DNA of 64,000 nt from Cepaea nemoralis (GCA_014155875.1 JACEFZ010024486.1:1-64000), one strand, 5' to 3'. Shown: positions 1 to 11,323, numbered from the stretch's first letter. Made by a program: numbers and translations. The notes: generated from the letters alone by a model not told the origin.

Positions 1-1062
1 TGTTCGCGAACGGCCCATCCGATTGAGATGAAATTTTCTACACGCCTTCCTTTCATTCCAGCGCTGCCAACTGTCGTATTTTTTTTTCTTCTTCCTCCTC
101 CTCCCTCCTCCCATTCCCAAAATACGTACGTAAATATATGATGATGATGATGAAAGAATCCCCGAACCAAACGCTAGGGAAAGGGAAGAAAATGACGTGA
201 CTACACAGAATCGTCACACGGCAATCATCATTGTCATCAAGTGCCGTGCCGGCTGGCGTAGGCGTTCAACTCTGCTGCTGATATATATGCCTCCATGCCA
301 CGGCAATATCAATTCATCTTTTTATGTGTAAGGAAGTTATCTACAGTCGTGTAGAAGGGAAGAACAATCAATGGAAGGACCGAAATCACAGAACCTAAAC
401 GAGTATGAATTCGGAATGGCAAACTCCCTCCTCCTCTCTCTCTCTCCCTCCACCTCCTCCTCCCCTCCTCCTCCCTCCCCCACCTGCGTTCTCCTCCTCC
501 TCCCCTTTCCCCTCCTCTTAATCCCTCTCCTCCTCCTAGCCCTCCTCTTCCCCTCCCCTTCCTCTCCTCATCCCTCCTCCTCCCACTCTCTCCTCCTGCG
601 TTCTCCTCCTTCTCCTCTCTCCTCCTCGTTCTCCTCCTCCTCTCTCCCTCCCCCACCCTACTCCTCCCTCCTCTTCCTCCCTATTCCTCCTGTCTCCTCC
701 TCTTCCCTCCTCCACCTCCCTCCTCCATTTACCCAAGACAGACAGACAGATAGTCGGGAACAGGATCTTATATGACTACTTATATGATTTAAATGAGATG
801 CTCTCCACCATGGGCTGGGCCGGGTCAGACAGACAGATAGATAGACAGACAGACAGTCGGGAACGGGAACTATATGACTACTTATATGAATTAAATGAGA
901 TGCTCCCACCAGGAGTTGGGCGATGCCGGGCCGGGTCAGACAGACAGACAGACAGATAGACAGACAGTCGGTAACAGGAACGAGAACGTATATGACTACT
1001 TATATGAATTAAATTAGATGCTCCCCACCAGGGTCTGGGCGAAGCCGGGCCGGGTCAGCTAG
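1..1062 (-). mobile_element. Interspersed element inserted in the LINE (left-arm copy, cut by window edge)
   Basis: Mirror image of 39,508-40,642. Read on the plus strand it passes through a truncated 3' region (1-300), a pure polypyrimidine block (about 417-735), then three tandem units of about 90-120 bp. Each unit has a GACA/GATA run, TATATGACTACTTATATGA and a GC-rich GCCGGGCCGGGTCAG. The element ends at CAGCTAG, next to LINE reverse-transcriptase coding sequence. The long Ser/Pro/Leu and Arg/Glu reading frames across 309-775 arise from the polypyrimidine block and are not genes. Confidence 0.7.
417..735. repeat. Polypyrimidine (CTCCTC)n block; mirror at about 39,836-40,160
   Basis: About 320 bp of almost uninterrupted C and T, mostly CTC, CCT and TCC triplets with CCCC runs. 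The mirror in the right arm is polypurine and differs by several multi-base indels, which is expected of a slippage-prone tract. Such a block can adopt triplex (H-DNA) structure. It lies inside the interspersed element. Confidence 0.85.
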
Positions 1063-1071
1063 TAACCTATA

Positions 1072-3077
1072 TGTCAGGAAATAGAGGATGCCTTCCAAGA
1101 GAAAAAGCACAAATTAGCAGTCTGGATAGATTTAGAAAAAGCATTTGATAAAGTATGGAAGGAAGGACTGAAAGTAAAACTGCAAAAAATGCATGTTTGT
1201 GGAAAAATGTATAAATGGATCAGCCACTACCTTGAGAACAGAACTGCCAGGACAAAAGTACAAGGACAAACAAGCAAAATGATGCTGTTGGAGCAAGGTG
1301 TCCCTCAAAGGAGGAGTTCTTTCACCAACATTATTCCTAGCATATATAAACTGACATCACAGGAAAATTTTTCCAGCCAGAGTACACACATCCTCCTTTG
1401 CAGATGACCTAGCCATATGGACATCTGAAGAATATATTAGTACAGCTAACAGCAGAATACAGCAAGCCTTATTAGCGCTAGAGGACTGGTCAAAATCATG
1501 GCTAGTGAAGATAAGTGAGGAGAAAACAACATGCACAGTGTTCTCCCTCTCAAATAAAACTCAGCAACCTAAGCTGGTATTGAATGGAAAAATATTGCGC
1601 CATGAAGAAAATCCAAACTATCTAGGAGTCACCTTTGATCGTCGCCTGACATGGAAGACACAGGTTGAGAAAAATCGAACAAGAGCAAGGCAGAGAATGG
1701 CAATCATGAAAAAACTTGCTGGTACAACGTGGGGAGCAGATGAGAAAGTTCTCAAGAAGTTATATACTTGGACGGGTGAGGCCAGTACTGGAATATGGCA
1801 TTGCAGCTTGGGCAACAGCAGCTAAGTCAAACTTTAACAAAATAAGTAGAGTCCAAAACCAAGGAATGCGAATCATAACTGGAAGCCTGAAGACAACGCC
1901 TATTAATGAACTAGAAAAGATCACTTGTTTACAACCAATGCAGGACAGAAGAGATAGCAGAGCCCAGCAACAAGCAGAAAAATTTAGAAGATTGATAGAC
2001 CACCCTATGTATAACAGGTTTAATGGTTTTGGAAAAGGAAGACTGAAGCGTAGCAACTTTGTAGAAACTGCAAAACGAAAGATTAGGGCAGATCCTATAC
2101 TTAACATATCAACAGTCAAGCCCATTTACAATGCACACAACTTCCCAGCTTGGAGACAGCAGCAACTGCCTGAGATGATAGAAAACATTCCTGGTATTGA
2201 GAAAAAGAACACTCAGAATGAAACCGAAAGAAGAAAAATAACCCTCAACTACATAAAAGAACATTACCCAAGCAGCAATTGGACCCATGCATATACAGAT
2301 GGATCAGCCAAAGATTCAATTAAAAATGGAGGAGGAGGAATTCTCCTTAATTTAAAAAATGGAGTGATAAAAACACAATCAGTGGCAACTGGAAAATTTT
2401 CAAGTAACTTCAAAGCGGAGGTAGAGGCTTTGAAAACTGCAGCAGAAATGCTCTTGATGGAGGAAAATAAAGAGAAGCAAATAGCTATCTTCACAGATGC
2501 AAAGTCAGCTGTCTCAATACTGAAGAGCAAAAACAGCACAGAACTAGCTGACCTAAGAGCAGCACTCCATGGTCTATGCCAGAAATCCAAAAAAGTTGTA
2601 ATACAGTGGATCCCATCACATTGCAGTATACCTGGAAATGAAGAGGCAGACAGACTAGCAAAAGAGGGTGGACGATTACCACAGCCTGACATAGACATAA
2701 CCTATAATGAGGCAAAAAGGTTTATAAAAAGCACTTATAGAACCAAATGGGAATCAGAGCATCCAGGCCACCAGAAGGATGATGCATATTACAAACTCGA
2801 CCGAAGAGAACAAGTAGCAATCTTCAGACTCCGCACAGGACATAACAGGCTGAAACACCACTTGTTCAATAAACTAAAGATAGGAGATACCGATGAATGT
2901 AATTGTGGAACTGGTAAAATGACAGCTAAACATTTGCTGCAGGAGTGCCCAATATATGCAGAACAGAGAAAGATATTTTGGCCCACGCCTGCTTCATTTG
3001 AGGACAAGCTCTATGGAGATATCAACAAGCTCAAGTTGACTACAGCTTACTTTAACTACATTCAGGTTGACATCTAA
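1072..3077 (+). pseudogene. I-type LINE: reverse transcriptase C-terminal half plus RNase H (left arm, frameshifted)
   Basis: This is the 3' half of ORF2 of a non-LTR retrotransposon. The frame starts at QEIEDAFQEKK and passes DLEKAFDKVW, GVPQ, an ADDLAIW catalytic block and a conserved thumb. It then enters RNase H (TDGSAKDS, then KAEVEAL, FTDAKSA and IQWIPSHCSIPGNEEADRLAKEG, the D-E-D-D residues). The C-terminus has a C-x-C-x7-H-x4-C motif and ends FNYIQVDI. The frame is broken near 1,313, 1,407 and 1,770, so only the last 453 codons (1,716-3,077) are open. The right-arm copy is intact at those sites, so the breaks are arm-specific. The 5' half lies beyond the inserted element and outside the window on this side. 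Confidence 0.9.
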
Positions 3078-3420
3078 AGGTGCATGAAGATGTATTTAGA
3101 CTGCCACACTTCATACCACAGGTATGTCGGTTACAAAAGCGTCCCAGAGGCATGAAATGGAATATTGCTTGGATAGCACATCCATTACGTGGAAAGTCCG
3201 AATCAAAAGCTCACTGTGTGGGCTTCGTAAATGGTGGAAAAAGTGTCCTAGTGACACGAAATGGAATATTGCTTGGATAGCAAATCCATTACGTGAAAAG
3301 TCCGAATCGAAAGCTCACTGTGTGGGCTTCATAAAAGGTGGAAAAAGTGTCCTAGTGGCACGAAATGGAATATTGCTTGGATAGCAAATCCATTATGTGG
3401 AAAGTCTTAATCGAAAGCTC
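3078..3420 (+). repeat. LINE 3' UTR with about three tandem 104-bp units
   Basis: Directly after the LINE stop codon, a 104-bp unit containing GGAATATTGCTTGGATAGC and AAAGCTCACTGTGTGG is repeated about three times, the last copy incomplete. The small reading frames across it (66 and 86 codons) repeat the same peptide and are not genes. The mirror copy is at about 37,155-37,440. The last unit runs into the 3' module described next. Confidence 0.85.
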
Positions 3421-3735
3421 ACTGTGTGGATGTCATCTGCAGACTGCATTCTTCTGGTTTCCGGAGGAACAGCCTATGGTGAACGGAAGGCCCAATATAC
3501 GGAAGTGAGGCTAAGCAGCCATGTGCAGGACGTGACGATTCCTTGGGTGAGCCCAGTACCAGAGCGCTGTGTGATGGCTCTGCAAGTATGGAAGCCTCCT
3601 TGGATGGCGGGGAATGCCCATGGTCTGCCCCTGCCTTCCCTTGAGGGTTGACCAGGATGTCTTTGGCTGTTCTATATGGGCCAGCTAGGATGGGGGATAA
3701 CACCACAACAGTGAGATTCAAACGTCCTAAGAAAC
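3364..3735 (+). other. About 370-bp module upstream of a GAA-tailed SINE
   Basis: This block is recognisably repeated at 54,482-54,860 in the same order (ATTCCTTGGGTGAGCCCA, then GGAAAATGCCCATGG or GGGGAATGCCCATGG, then CCCTTGAGGG, then CACAACAGTGAGA). In both places it is followed by the SINE sequence ending in (GAA)n. The short reading frames on both strands are not conserved between copies. The block looks like the 3' untranslated part of a larger retroelement. Confidence 0.65.
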
Positions 3736-3880
3736 CCCCGGGAAGGTTAACACGGTCAACAAATGCCCGCAGAAGTTGGATGTGGCGGCCTAACGGCGCA
3801 AGAACGCAGCTCTGCTGTAAACAGGCACAACGCAGTCACATCCGAAAAAAAAATCCGGATGAACGAAGAAGAAGAAGACT
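3736..3880 (+). mobile_element. GAA-tailed SINE, copy 1 (left arm)
   Basis: About 145 bp, from CCCGGGAAGGTTAAC through GCGCAAGAACGCAGCTCTGC and an A-run to CGGATGAACGAAGAAGAAGA. It is the same family as the copies at 17,049, 23,384, 36,699 and 44,622 and the relics at 46,139 and 54,880. This copy has no clear target-site duplication because it is joined to the longer upstream module. No tRNA-like A and B boxes are obvious. Confidence 0.8.
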
Positions 3881-4283
3881 TTAAACAAATGCAAAGAAAG
3901 TAGAGGTCTCATAGAGTTTGTCCTCAACTTCAGATTGCTGATATAACAGAGTTAGTAATAGGAAGAAGGGGCAGTGAGGTGTGCATAGTCAATAATGAAA
4001 TAGTGCACGGGCAAGCACCATAGTAGGGGTGTAGCTAAGAACTGCTATGTAGCTAGGGGGGTCGTCCTATGACGAGGATGATAGAAACAAGGTCAGTTGT
4101 GAACGACCCACCATCTAAGAAGGACGTGTGATTCGCTGGGCAACATGAGGATTTGAGGTGTGGGTTGTTTTGATGCATGTTTATTCCTGAACTCATGTGA
4201 ATGTGATTAAAGTAGCTTGATAGAAAGAACGGCCTTGGAGTGATGTGTATTGCTTGTTCGTAATTCGCTTGCACTGTCACACT
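3881..4283. other. Non-coding spacer with one stray minisatellite unit
   Basis: No coding sequence is recognised. A single 38-bp minisatellite unit stands alone at about 3,909-3,945. Towards 4,190-4,280 the minus strand encodes a peptide resembling the C-terminus of the I-type LINEs (Ser-Tyr-Phe-Asn-His-Ile), which is relevant to the origin of the adjacent minisatellite. Confidence 0.5.
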
Positions 4284-5848
4284 GACACCCCCATAGAGTT
4301 TGTCCTCAACTTCAGCTTACTGACACCTTTATAGAGTTTGTCCTCAACTTCAGCTTGCTGACACCTTTATAGAGTTTGTCCTCAACTTCAGCTTACTGAC
4401 ACCCCATAGTTTGTCCTCAACTTCAGCTTACTGACACCCCTTAGAGTTTGTCCTCAACTTCAGCTTACTGACACCCCCATAGAGTTTGTCCTCAACTTCA
4501 GCTTACTGACACCCCCAGAGAGTTTGTCCTCAACTTCAGCTTACTGACACCCCCATAGAGTTTGTCCTCAACTTCAGCTTACTGATACCCCCAGAGAGTT
4601 TGTCTCAACTTCAGCTTGCTGACACTCCCATGGAGTTTGTCCTCAACTTCAGCTTGCTGACACCCTCATAGAGTTTGTCCTCAACTTCAGCTTACTGACA
4701 CCCTCATAGAGTTTGTCCTCAACTTCAGATTACTGACACCTTTATAGAGTTTGTCCTCAACTTCAGCTTGCTGACACCCTCATAGAGTTTGTCCTCAACT
4801 TCAGATTACTGACACCTTTATAGAGTTTGTCCTCAACTTCAGCTTACTGACACCCTCATAGTTTGTCCTCAACTTCAGCTTACTGACATCCTCATAGAGT
4901 TTGTCCTCAACTTCAGCTTGCTGACACCTTTATAGAGTTTGTCCTCAACTTCAGCTTACTGACATCCTCATAGAGTTTGTCCTCAACTTCAGCTTACTGA
5001 CACCTTTATAGAGTTTGTCCTCAACTTCAGCTACTGACACCTTTATAGAGTTTGTCCTCAACTTCAGCTTACTGACACCTTTATAGAGTTTGTCTTCAAC
5101 TTTACTGACATCCTCATAGAGTTTGTCCTCAACTTCAGCTTGCTGACACCTTTATAGAGTTTGTCCTCAACTTCAGCTTACTGACACCCTCATAGTTTGT
5201 CCTCAACTTCAGCTTACTGACACCCTCATAGAGTTTGCCCTCAACTTCAGCTTACTGACACCTTTATAGAGTTTGTCCTCAACTTCAGCTTGCTGACACC
5301 TTTATAGAGTTTGTCCTCAACTTCAGCTTGCTGACACCCTCATAGAGTTTGTCCTCAACTTCAGCTTACTGACACCTTTATAGAGTTTGTCTTCAACTTC
5401 AGCTTACTGACATCCTCATAGAGTTTGTCCTCAACTTCAGCTTGCTGACACCTTTATAGAGTTTGTCCTCAACTTCAGCTTACTGACACCCTCATAGTTT
5501 GTCCTCAACTTCAGCTTACTGACATCCTCATAGAGTTTGTCCTCAACTTCAGCTTACTGACACCCTCATAGTTTGTCCTCAACTTCAGCTTACTGACATC
5601 CTCATAGAGTTTGTCCTCAACTTCAGCTTACTGACACCCTCATAGAGTTTGTCCTCAACTTCAGCTTGCTGACACCCCCATAGAGTTTGTCCTCAACTTC
5701 AGCTTACTGACACCCCATAGAGTTTGTCCTCAACTTCAGCTTACTGACACCCCCATAGAGTTTGTCCTCAACTTCAGCTTGCTGACACTCCCATAGAGTT
5801 TGTCCTCAACTTCAGCTTACTGACACCCTCATAGAGTTTGTCCTCAAA
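4284..5848. repeat. 38-bp minisatellite, about 40 copies (left arm)
   Basis: The tandem unit is 38 bp with core GAGTTTGTCCTCAACTTCAG, then CTTACTGACACC and a variable CCCCATA, CTCATA or TTTATA. Some units lack 2 bp (CATAGTTTG). On the minus strand one frame of the unit reads EDKLYEGVSKLK, which closely matches EDKLYGDINKLK at the C-terminus of the neighbouring LINE. The 38-bp length is not a multiple of three, so no long frame survives. There are no spacers between units. Confidence 0.95.
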
Positions 5849-6011
5849 TGGAGAGGTTGTAGGCCACAATTAAATGAAGGCTGAGAATCTTGTGGAAAAC
5901 TTAGAACTGTCACTCCTGAGTTCCGGGTACTGGCATTCAGAAGGTCTGAGCACTGACAATGGCTTGCATCTACTGATGTAGGCACTCCTTCGTACATATG
6001 TACAATCTCAC

Positions 6012-6095
6012 CAGGGGGCTGTGCTGTAGCGCTCTTCTCCCTTTCTCCAAGTTGAGAAACAATTAGGGGCTGCAGGGTACACTGAATCTTCACAT
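6012..6095 (-). pseudogene. Left-arm copy of the 84-nt exon of the coiled-coil/C1q gene
   Basis: Mirror of 34,476-34,559. On the minus strand a pyrimidine-rich acceptor (CCTCCCTACAG) precedes the exon and GTGAGA follows it. The exon is 84 nt with phase 1 at both ends and encodes a linker-like peptide starting DVKIQCTLQPL. In this window the left arm has no terminal C1q exon to join to. I mark it as a duplicate of uncertain status rather than a working exon. Confidence 0.6.
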
Positions 6096-6142
6096 CTGTA
6101 GGGAGGCATGACCACACAAGTAAATCTAAAAGATGAACTTAC

Positions 6143-6197
6143 CAGTCACTTTCACAGCCGGTGGCTGGGAGGACACAGTTGACTCCACATTGTCCAT
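6143..6197 (-). pseudogene. Left-arm copy of the 55-nt exon of the coiled-coil/C1q gene
   Basis: Mirror of 34,374-34,428. The 55-nt exon begins ATGGAC after TATTTAG and ends before GTAAGT (phase 0 to 1). It is separated from the next exon by an intron of only 47 nt. It encodes MDNVESTVSSQPPAVKVT. Its partner exons in this arm are at 6,012, 14,256 and 16,863. Confidence 0.6.
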
Positions 6198-6329
6198 CTA
6201 AATATTAGAGACAACAATCAGTTAGGGCAGGTGAGTATTAAACTGTCAGTATTCACACAACAAACCACTACAGATAGACTAGCCGTCTCCATGGCCAAAG
6301 GCTTGCAAACGCGGTTCGTGAGCTGCTTA

Positions 6330-6800
6330 CCAGGCGTTCGAAATGCAGCAGACCGTGTCGCGTTGTGTTATAACATGTTGGTATGGGAGCCGGTCAGTCA
6401 GAAAGCAATGGCAAACTACTGAACGTAAAAACTTGCCTAGTACATCAACACGGCTTCCTGGCCTAGAGGTTAGCGACTTTTCTCCGTAATCTTGTATACT
6501 CTCATAGTTAACGTGACAACGGTGAGAATCAGCAGTGGTTCGAATCATGTCGATAACTTACGGGTATGTGAGCCGGCCGCTCAGAAAGCAATGGCAAACT
6601 ACTGAGCGTAATCTTGCCAAGAAATCAACATACAGCTGAAAGATGCTGCTGTTAACAGCGATGTCCTGTAAAGGATATGCACACAAAAAAACAAAAACAA
6701 AATAAGTACATCAACAGCAGCTGAAAAATGCTGGTGTTGACTGCAACGTCCTGTAAGGGATATGCAACATAAAAAAAAAAAAACCAGATAGACTATAAGT
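6330..6800 (+). mobile_element. tRNA-derived SINE copies with poly(A)-like tails (left arm)
   Basis: The best copy starts near 6,440. An A-box-like TGGCCTAGAGGTTAGCG is followed by a B-box-like GTGGTTCGAATCA at about 6,533. Next come a shared core (GGCAAACTACTGA), CTGTAAAGGATATGCA and an A-rich tail. A partial copy precedes it (6,330-6,440), and the core and tail are repeated again to about 6,785. Related copies are at 7,640, 42,595, 51,218 and 52,266. The mirror copy is at about 33,780-34,240. Confidence 0.75.
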
Positions 6801-6890
6801 GCATATGTCCACACTAACAGTCACAAGAAGTCATTTAGTTCATTAGCTTACATGTCCAATACTGAATAAAACCCAACATTATTTGTCTTC

Positions 6891-7382
6891 TAGATATATA
6901 TTGTTTATGTTCAGATGGTTTCTAGATATATATTGTTTATGTTCAGATGGTTTTCTAGGTATATATTGTTTATGTTCAGATGGTTTTCTAGATATATATT
7001 GTTTATGTTCAGATGGTTTTCTAGGTATATATTGTATGTTCAGATGGTTTTCTAGGTATATATTGTTTATGTTCAGATGGTTTCTAGATATATATTGTTT
7101 ATGTTCAGATGGTTTTCTAGATATATATTGTTATGTTCAGATGGTTTTCTAGATATATATTGTTTATGTTCAGATGGTTTTCTAGATATATATTGTTTAT
7201 GTTCATATGGTTTTCTAGGTATATATGTTCAGATGGTTTTCTAGGTATATATGTTCAGATGGTTTCTAGATATATATTGTTTATGTTCATATGGTTTTCT
7301 AGGTATATATGTTCAGATGGTTTTCTAGGTATATATTGTATGTTCAGATGGTTTTCTAGATATATATTGTATGCTCAGATGG
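6891..7382. repeat. 33-bp minisatellite, about 15 copies (left arm)
   Basis: The tandem unit is GTTTATGTTCAGATGG followed by TTTTCTAGATATATATT, 33 bp, with some units shortened to 24-29 bp. The unit is three times eleven, so frames stay open (repeating FRWFSRYILFM), but there is no start context or conservation to support a gene. The mirror copy is at 33,182-33,680. Confidence 0.95.
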
Positions 7383-7639
7383 TACCTGTACAAGTATCAG
7401 GTACAATACAAACAATCTACGCTATAGAGATGAAACATAATGATAACTGAAAACACAAAATATCTACAATGTTTGGACACTGTAGTAACTGAGTGCTCTA
7501 ACAAGGCTTTCTTTGAATAGAAACAAAAACATAAAACAGACACAGCCCCTTCCTACAATCAATATGAAGCAGTGTCATGGCAGATGTTGACGAGACTTCA
7601 AGGATGAGAGCGCTGGCGTCAATGTCGACTTCTTATTAA

Positions 7640-7905
7640 AAAAGCAATGGTAAAACTCTAAACAGTTAGTTGCATATCCTTTACAGGACATTGCAGTCAC
7701 CCCCGGCATTTTATGGCCGATTATGATTTCTTGGAATGGTTTATGTTCAGTAGTTTGCCATTTCTTTCAAAGCTATCAGTAACCATACCACTGTGTGAAA
7801 ACCAACGCAAAGCGGTCTGCTGTCAAATCTCCCACAGCTGTGTTTCGAATGCAGTTTGCATTTCTACAGGTTTCACCCCTTCGTTGATTGAAAAAATGGG
7901 TAACA
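7640..7905 (-). mobile_element. tRNA-derived SINE copy (left arm)
   Basis: On the minus strand it shows the family core (CAGCTGTG, GCAGACCGCTTTGCGTTGG, GGCAAACTACTGA) and the tail CTGTAAAGGATATGCAAC. The head is degenerate. The mirror copy is at about 32,640-32,900 in the right arm. The 73-codon frame across it is not conserved as a protein in other copies. Confidence 0.7.
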
Positions 7906-8390
7906 GAACATTGCTCCTCTTTGGTGCATGTTAAAAGTGGGGCGACCATCTTTAAGCTGCCATTGTGACATCACCATGTTCATCTGCATCATGATATCAC
8001 ATGCTTAACACTTGAAACCCTTAACAACAATACTGACAGGTTACAAAAGGATAATTATTGTAATTTCTATAACACTTTTAAAGTCTCCACCTAGTACTTG
8101 TGCATACGGGTGTGATCGTAGTTGGATGGTTCTGTCTGATGCAATTTAATAGCAACAATTGCTTCTCTAGTGTTAACAAACTACGGAAATTTAGGGGCCA
8201 TACTGACAGTGGCTAGATGGCTCCAGGTTTGATCAGCGGCTGGGAGTTCAGATTTGTAAAACTTGACCAGGAAGCCCAGAATGAGCCAGCCTATACTGGG
8301 TACCCAGAATGCATTGGGCAGTAAAGGTGGTTGGCACGATGCCGACCCTTTTATCAACCATGAGCTGATCGGTCAGTGAAAATATGGGAG
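7906..8390. other. Probable intron sequence, nothing recognised
   Basis: No gene, repeat or clear signal is recognised between the SINE and the LTR element. The segment ends in GGAG immediately before the 5' LTR, and the same four bases follow the 3' LTR, consistent with a 4-bp target-site duplication. Confidence 0.6.
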
Positions 8391-8982
8391 TGTCAAAGAC
8401 TCGACCGCATCCCCTCCGCCAGGAAGAGCAGTCAATCTTGAAGAGGCCAGGAGGTGATACGGTGCCCGAGGTAAGGGCAGGGGAGATGAGGTAATGGGAG
8501 ATGGTTGTCCATTCCCTCATGAGACCCGCAGGCGTTGTTCAGAGAGTTAGCACTCTAATCACGATAGCATCACGCCTCGTGGTAGCCACGGAGAAGTTGA
8601 GTATCCACTCAACATACCACGTCTGCGATCAGCGTGCCATGTGAGGCAACACGCACCAAGGTCAAGGTCGATCCGCGTGGTGTGTGACGACGGGGATGAA
8701 AGACGTCAGACGGGAGGACAGGACTTGTAGTGTGCACCTCGTTAGAGTAGCGATAGGGGTTTTGTGTTTAACTAAATAGATAGAGAGTTAGCATAGGCAT
8801 TAGCAACTAGTGATAGATAATTTCTGTGGCTTTATGTTGTGTGTTTACTAGCGACTGTTACCTGCGTGTAGCGAGCCAACGGCAATAAAATGTACCATTT
8901 ATTTTCCTCGCACACGACTTGCAAGTTTTCTTGTATGGTGTGGGAGAAGTATCCGATAGTGCCTGTCAGTGAGTTGTTGACA
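8391..8982 (+). repeat. 5' LTR of the gypsy element (left arm)
   Basis: 592 bp, starting TGTCAAAGACTCGACCGC and ending GAGTTGTTGACA. An AATAAA polyadenylation signal lies at 8,884-8,889. It is nearly identical to the 3' LTR at 13,549-14,141 (a few substitutions and one-base indels), so the insertion is fairly recent. Confidence 0.92.
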
Positions 8983-8996
8983 GGCAAGGATAATTG

Positions 8997-9013
8997 TGGT
9001 GTCAGAAGTGGTG
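8997..9013 (+). promoter_or_regulatory. Primer-binding site, tRNA-Leu type
   Basis: TGGTGTCAGAAGTGG starts 14 nt after the LTR. It is complementary to a 3' end of CCACTTCTGACA plus CCA, as in animal tRNA-Leu. The downstream 50 nt also resemble tRNA: the minus strand reads TGGCTGAGTGGATTAGC (A-box-like), then GTTCAAGCACC (B-box-like), then the acceptor and CCA. A hairpin CTTGAAC/GTTCAAG sits directly behind the site. Confidence 0.75.
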
Positions 9014-9847
9014 CTTGAACGAAAGTTCAAGCTAATCCACTCAGCCACGGCTCTGGACTAGGATCTAATTTGTGTCAGTGACGGTAATCTGTGCAGACGA
9101 GAACAATTTGCGGGCTAGAAAATGTGCCTATCGTGACGAAATAGATTGTTTAATTGTGCTTATGAAATGTTTATTTAGTGAAATCATGTATTCTTCAAAG
9201 CTGTAAGTAGTAATATTCTTATTTTCTCATATTTATTTATGTATTTACCAATTTATTTATGAATAAGCACCAAACATGATTCATGGCGGAGCGATACACA
9301 GCCAGCCGACAATATCGATTTTTGAAAACTAAAAATAGCGCTGCGCCTCAGACGTAGAATGATTGACAAACAGTTGTCCTAGGTCATTTGCATACAGCAA
9401 TCGAGTGTTTACAAAATCGCCAAGCGGCTGCTCGCCTGAATCTGTGCTTTATATTATTTATTATTTGTTTATTTGAATTATTAAATGAATATATTTATTT
9501 ATTTAAACATTATGATGTTATTTGTATTTAGTTAAAAGCAGTTATTCATATTTTTGGTCCTACTTTCTCTTTATTTACGGTCACGATGGAACTATTTTTG
9601 GCCAAGCAGATGAGACTTGGCTGCACAACACTTACAGAAATTAACTAGGTTAGTAACAGAAAGCAAATACTGTTAGAACGAAGACGAACATAGTGCACCA
9701 ACACCTAGTGATCAGACGACAGACATACACAACGCAACTACACTAGTTAGCGAGTCTGGCAGTTCCGACAATGGCAATACACCTAGTGAGTTAACAGAAT
9801 ACGCACTTAGCACCACCACCGTACTGAATCAGGTAGACGACGACGGA
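9014..9847 (+). other. Gypsy leader without a recognisable gag
   Basis: AT-rich leader between the primer site and the pol frame. Runs of ATTTATTTATTT and many stops are present, and no capsid or zinc-knuckle motif is seen. The last 200 bp (about 9,660-9,847) look codon-like and may be a decayed end of gag or protease. Confidence 0.5.
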
Positions 9848-11323
9848 ATGGAACTACCTGTTCATATTGTAGACAAAACGGCGACAATGGACAGTATACA
9901 TATAGATCAGGGACTAACAGACATTCAACAACGACAATTAGTAACATTAGTTACTGAGTACAAAGACATATTCTCTGACATCCCAGGTAGGACGGACAGA
10001 ATCGAACACTCCATTCTTCTTTCGGACTCTAGGCCTATCAAATGCAGGCCGTACTCTATCCCACTCAGCTATAGGGAAAATCTAAATAAGGAAATTCTTA
10101 ATTTAGAAGCTAGTGGGATTATCCAAAAGTCTACATCTGAGTACTCTTTTCCAATCGTCCTAGTTAAGAAGAAAGATTCCACAATTCGTCTGTGCGTGGA
10201 CTATCGAAAAACTCAACAGCATCACTAAGATCGACGCAGAACCTATTCCTTCCTGCGAAGATCTTATCCTAGACATGTCTACTTCAAAAATCTTTTCAAA
10301 ACTAGATCTTACTAAGGGATATTGGCAGGTCCCTATGCAGGTTCAATCTATGCATCTTACTGCGTTTTCAACACCTTTAGGACTGTACGAATGGCGATTT
10401 CTTCCTTTCGGACTTCAAAATGCTCCTGCCACTTTCGTACGCTTAACTAGAGATCTATTGCATGGAGTGACGAATACTGTGACCTATATAGATGATATAT
10501 GTGTCCATACTGAAGACTGGACAACACACTTACTGAAACTCAGACATGTCTTTGATAGGTTGCGACTCTTCGGTCTCACTGTCAAACCGAGCAAAGTTGA
10601 ACTAGGCCTAAAAGAAATTGAATTTTTGGGTCATGTCATCTCTCAAGGTCAGCTCAAGACTGACAATAGGATTATTACAAAATTATGAATCTGACCATTC
10701 CTACCACGAAAAAACAGGTCAGAAGCCTTCTAGGATTAGTAAATTACTATAGTAAATTTATTCCAAATTTAGCGGAAATTACAAGTGTATTTTCCAATGT
10801 TTTAAAAGCATCTGTAAAATTGGATGTGAAAGATGCATTATTAATTTCTGCATTGTCAAAATTGAAAATTCTTTTTAGTAATGTACAATCCTCGCTTGCC
10901 TAACCCTAGGCTCGTTTATTATCTTAGGACAGATGCCAGCAGGATCTCCATCGCTGCAGTACTAGGCAAATTTTATGAGGGCATCTTCCATCCGATTTGC
11001 TACGTGAGCCGTAAGATCACACCTGCCGAGTCCAGATATTCCATATCAGAGTTGGAGGCCCTAAGCGTCATCTATGCGGTGAGAAAGCTCCATCGATTTC
11101 TGGCTGGTGTGCACTTCATTGTCCAGACCGACAATTCTCCCATCACGGTCATCCAGAGTGGTGTGCATCGAAATGACCGGATATACAGGTGGTCTCTGAT
11201 CCTTCAAAACTATACCTTTAGTATAGAACATATCAAGGGTAAGGACAACATTCTGGCTGATACCCTAAGTAGACCATCTAAGGTAGAAATACCTGAAATC
11301 CCACAGATAAATGTAGAGTGATA
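9848..11323 (+). pseudogene. Gypsy pol fragment: reverse transcriptase and RNase H (left arm)
   Basis: RNA-dependent DNA polymerase and RNase H of a Ty3/gypsy element. The reading frame shows the VDYRK motif, FSKLDLTKGYWQVPM, FLPFGLQNAPATF and the catalytic YIDD, then FLGHVIS, the connection GLVNYYSKFIPN, and RNase H (DASRISIAAVLGKFYEG, ELEALSVIYAVRKLHRFL, QTDNSPI, ADTLSRPS). The frame is shifted after VDYRK by an extra A shared by both arms, shifted at about 10,684 and 10,875 in this arm only, and stops at 11,323. No integrase follows. Protease is not seen upstream. Confidence 0.9.

Noticed and set aside
309..775. Arg/Glu-rich and Ser/Pro/Leu-rich frames
   Set aside because: They arise from the polypyrimidine block and differ in length between the two arms.
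3397..3721. Overlapping 84- and 100-codon frames on opposite strands, repeated in the right arm
   Set aside because: The related module at 54,482-54,860 does not keep either frame cleanly, so it is probably untranslated retroelement sequence.
4284..5848. Regularly spaced repeats that could suggest a CRISPR array
   Set aside because: Units are contiguous without unique spacers, the sequence is eukaryotic, and there are no cas genes. It is a minisatellite.
6883..7450. Frames repeating FRWFSRYILFM, and the mirror NNIYLENHLNI
   Set aside because: Translations of the 33-bp minisatellite. Not conserved between arms as single frames.
9848..11323. An endogenous retrovirus instead of a gypsy retrotransposon
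   Set aside because: No envelope-like frame is visible, and gag and integrase are absent. LTR retrotransposon is the simplest description.
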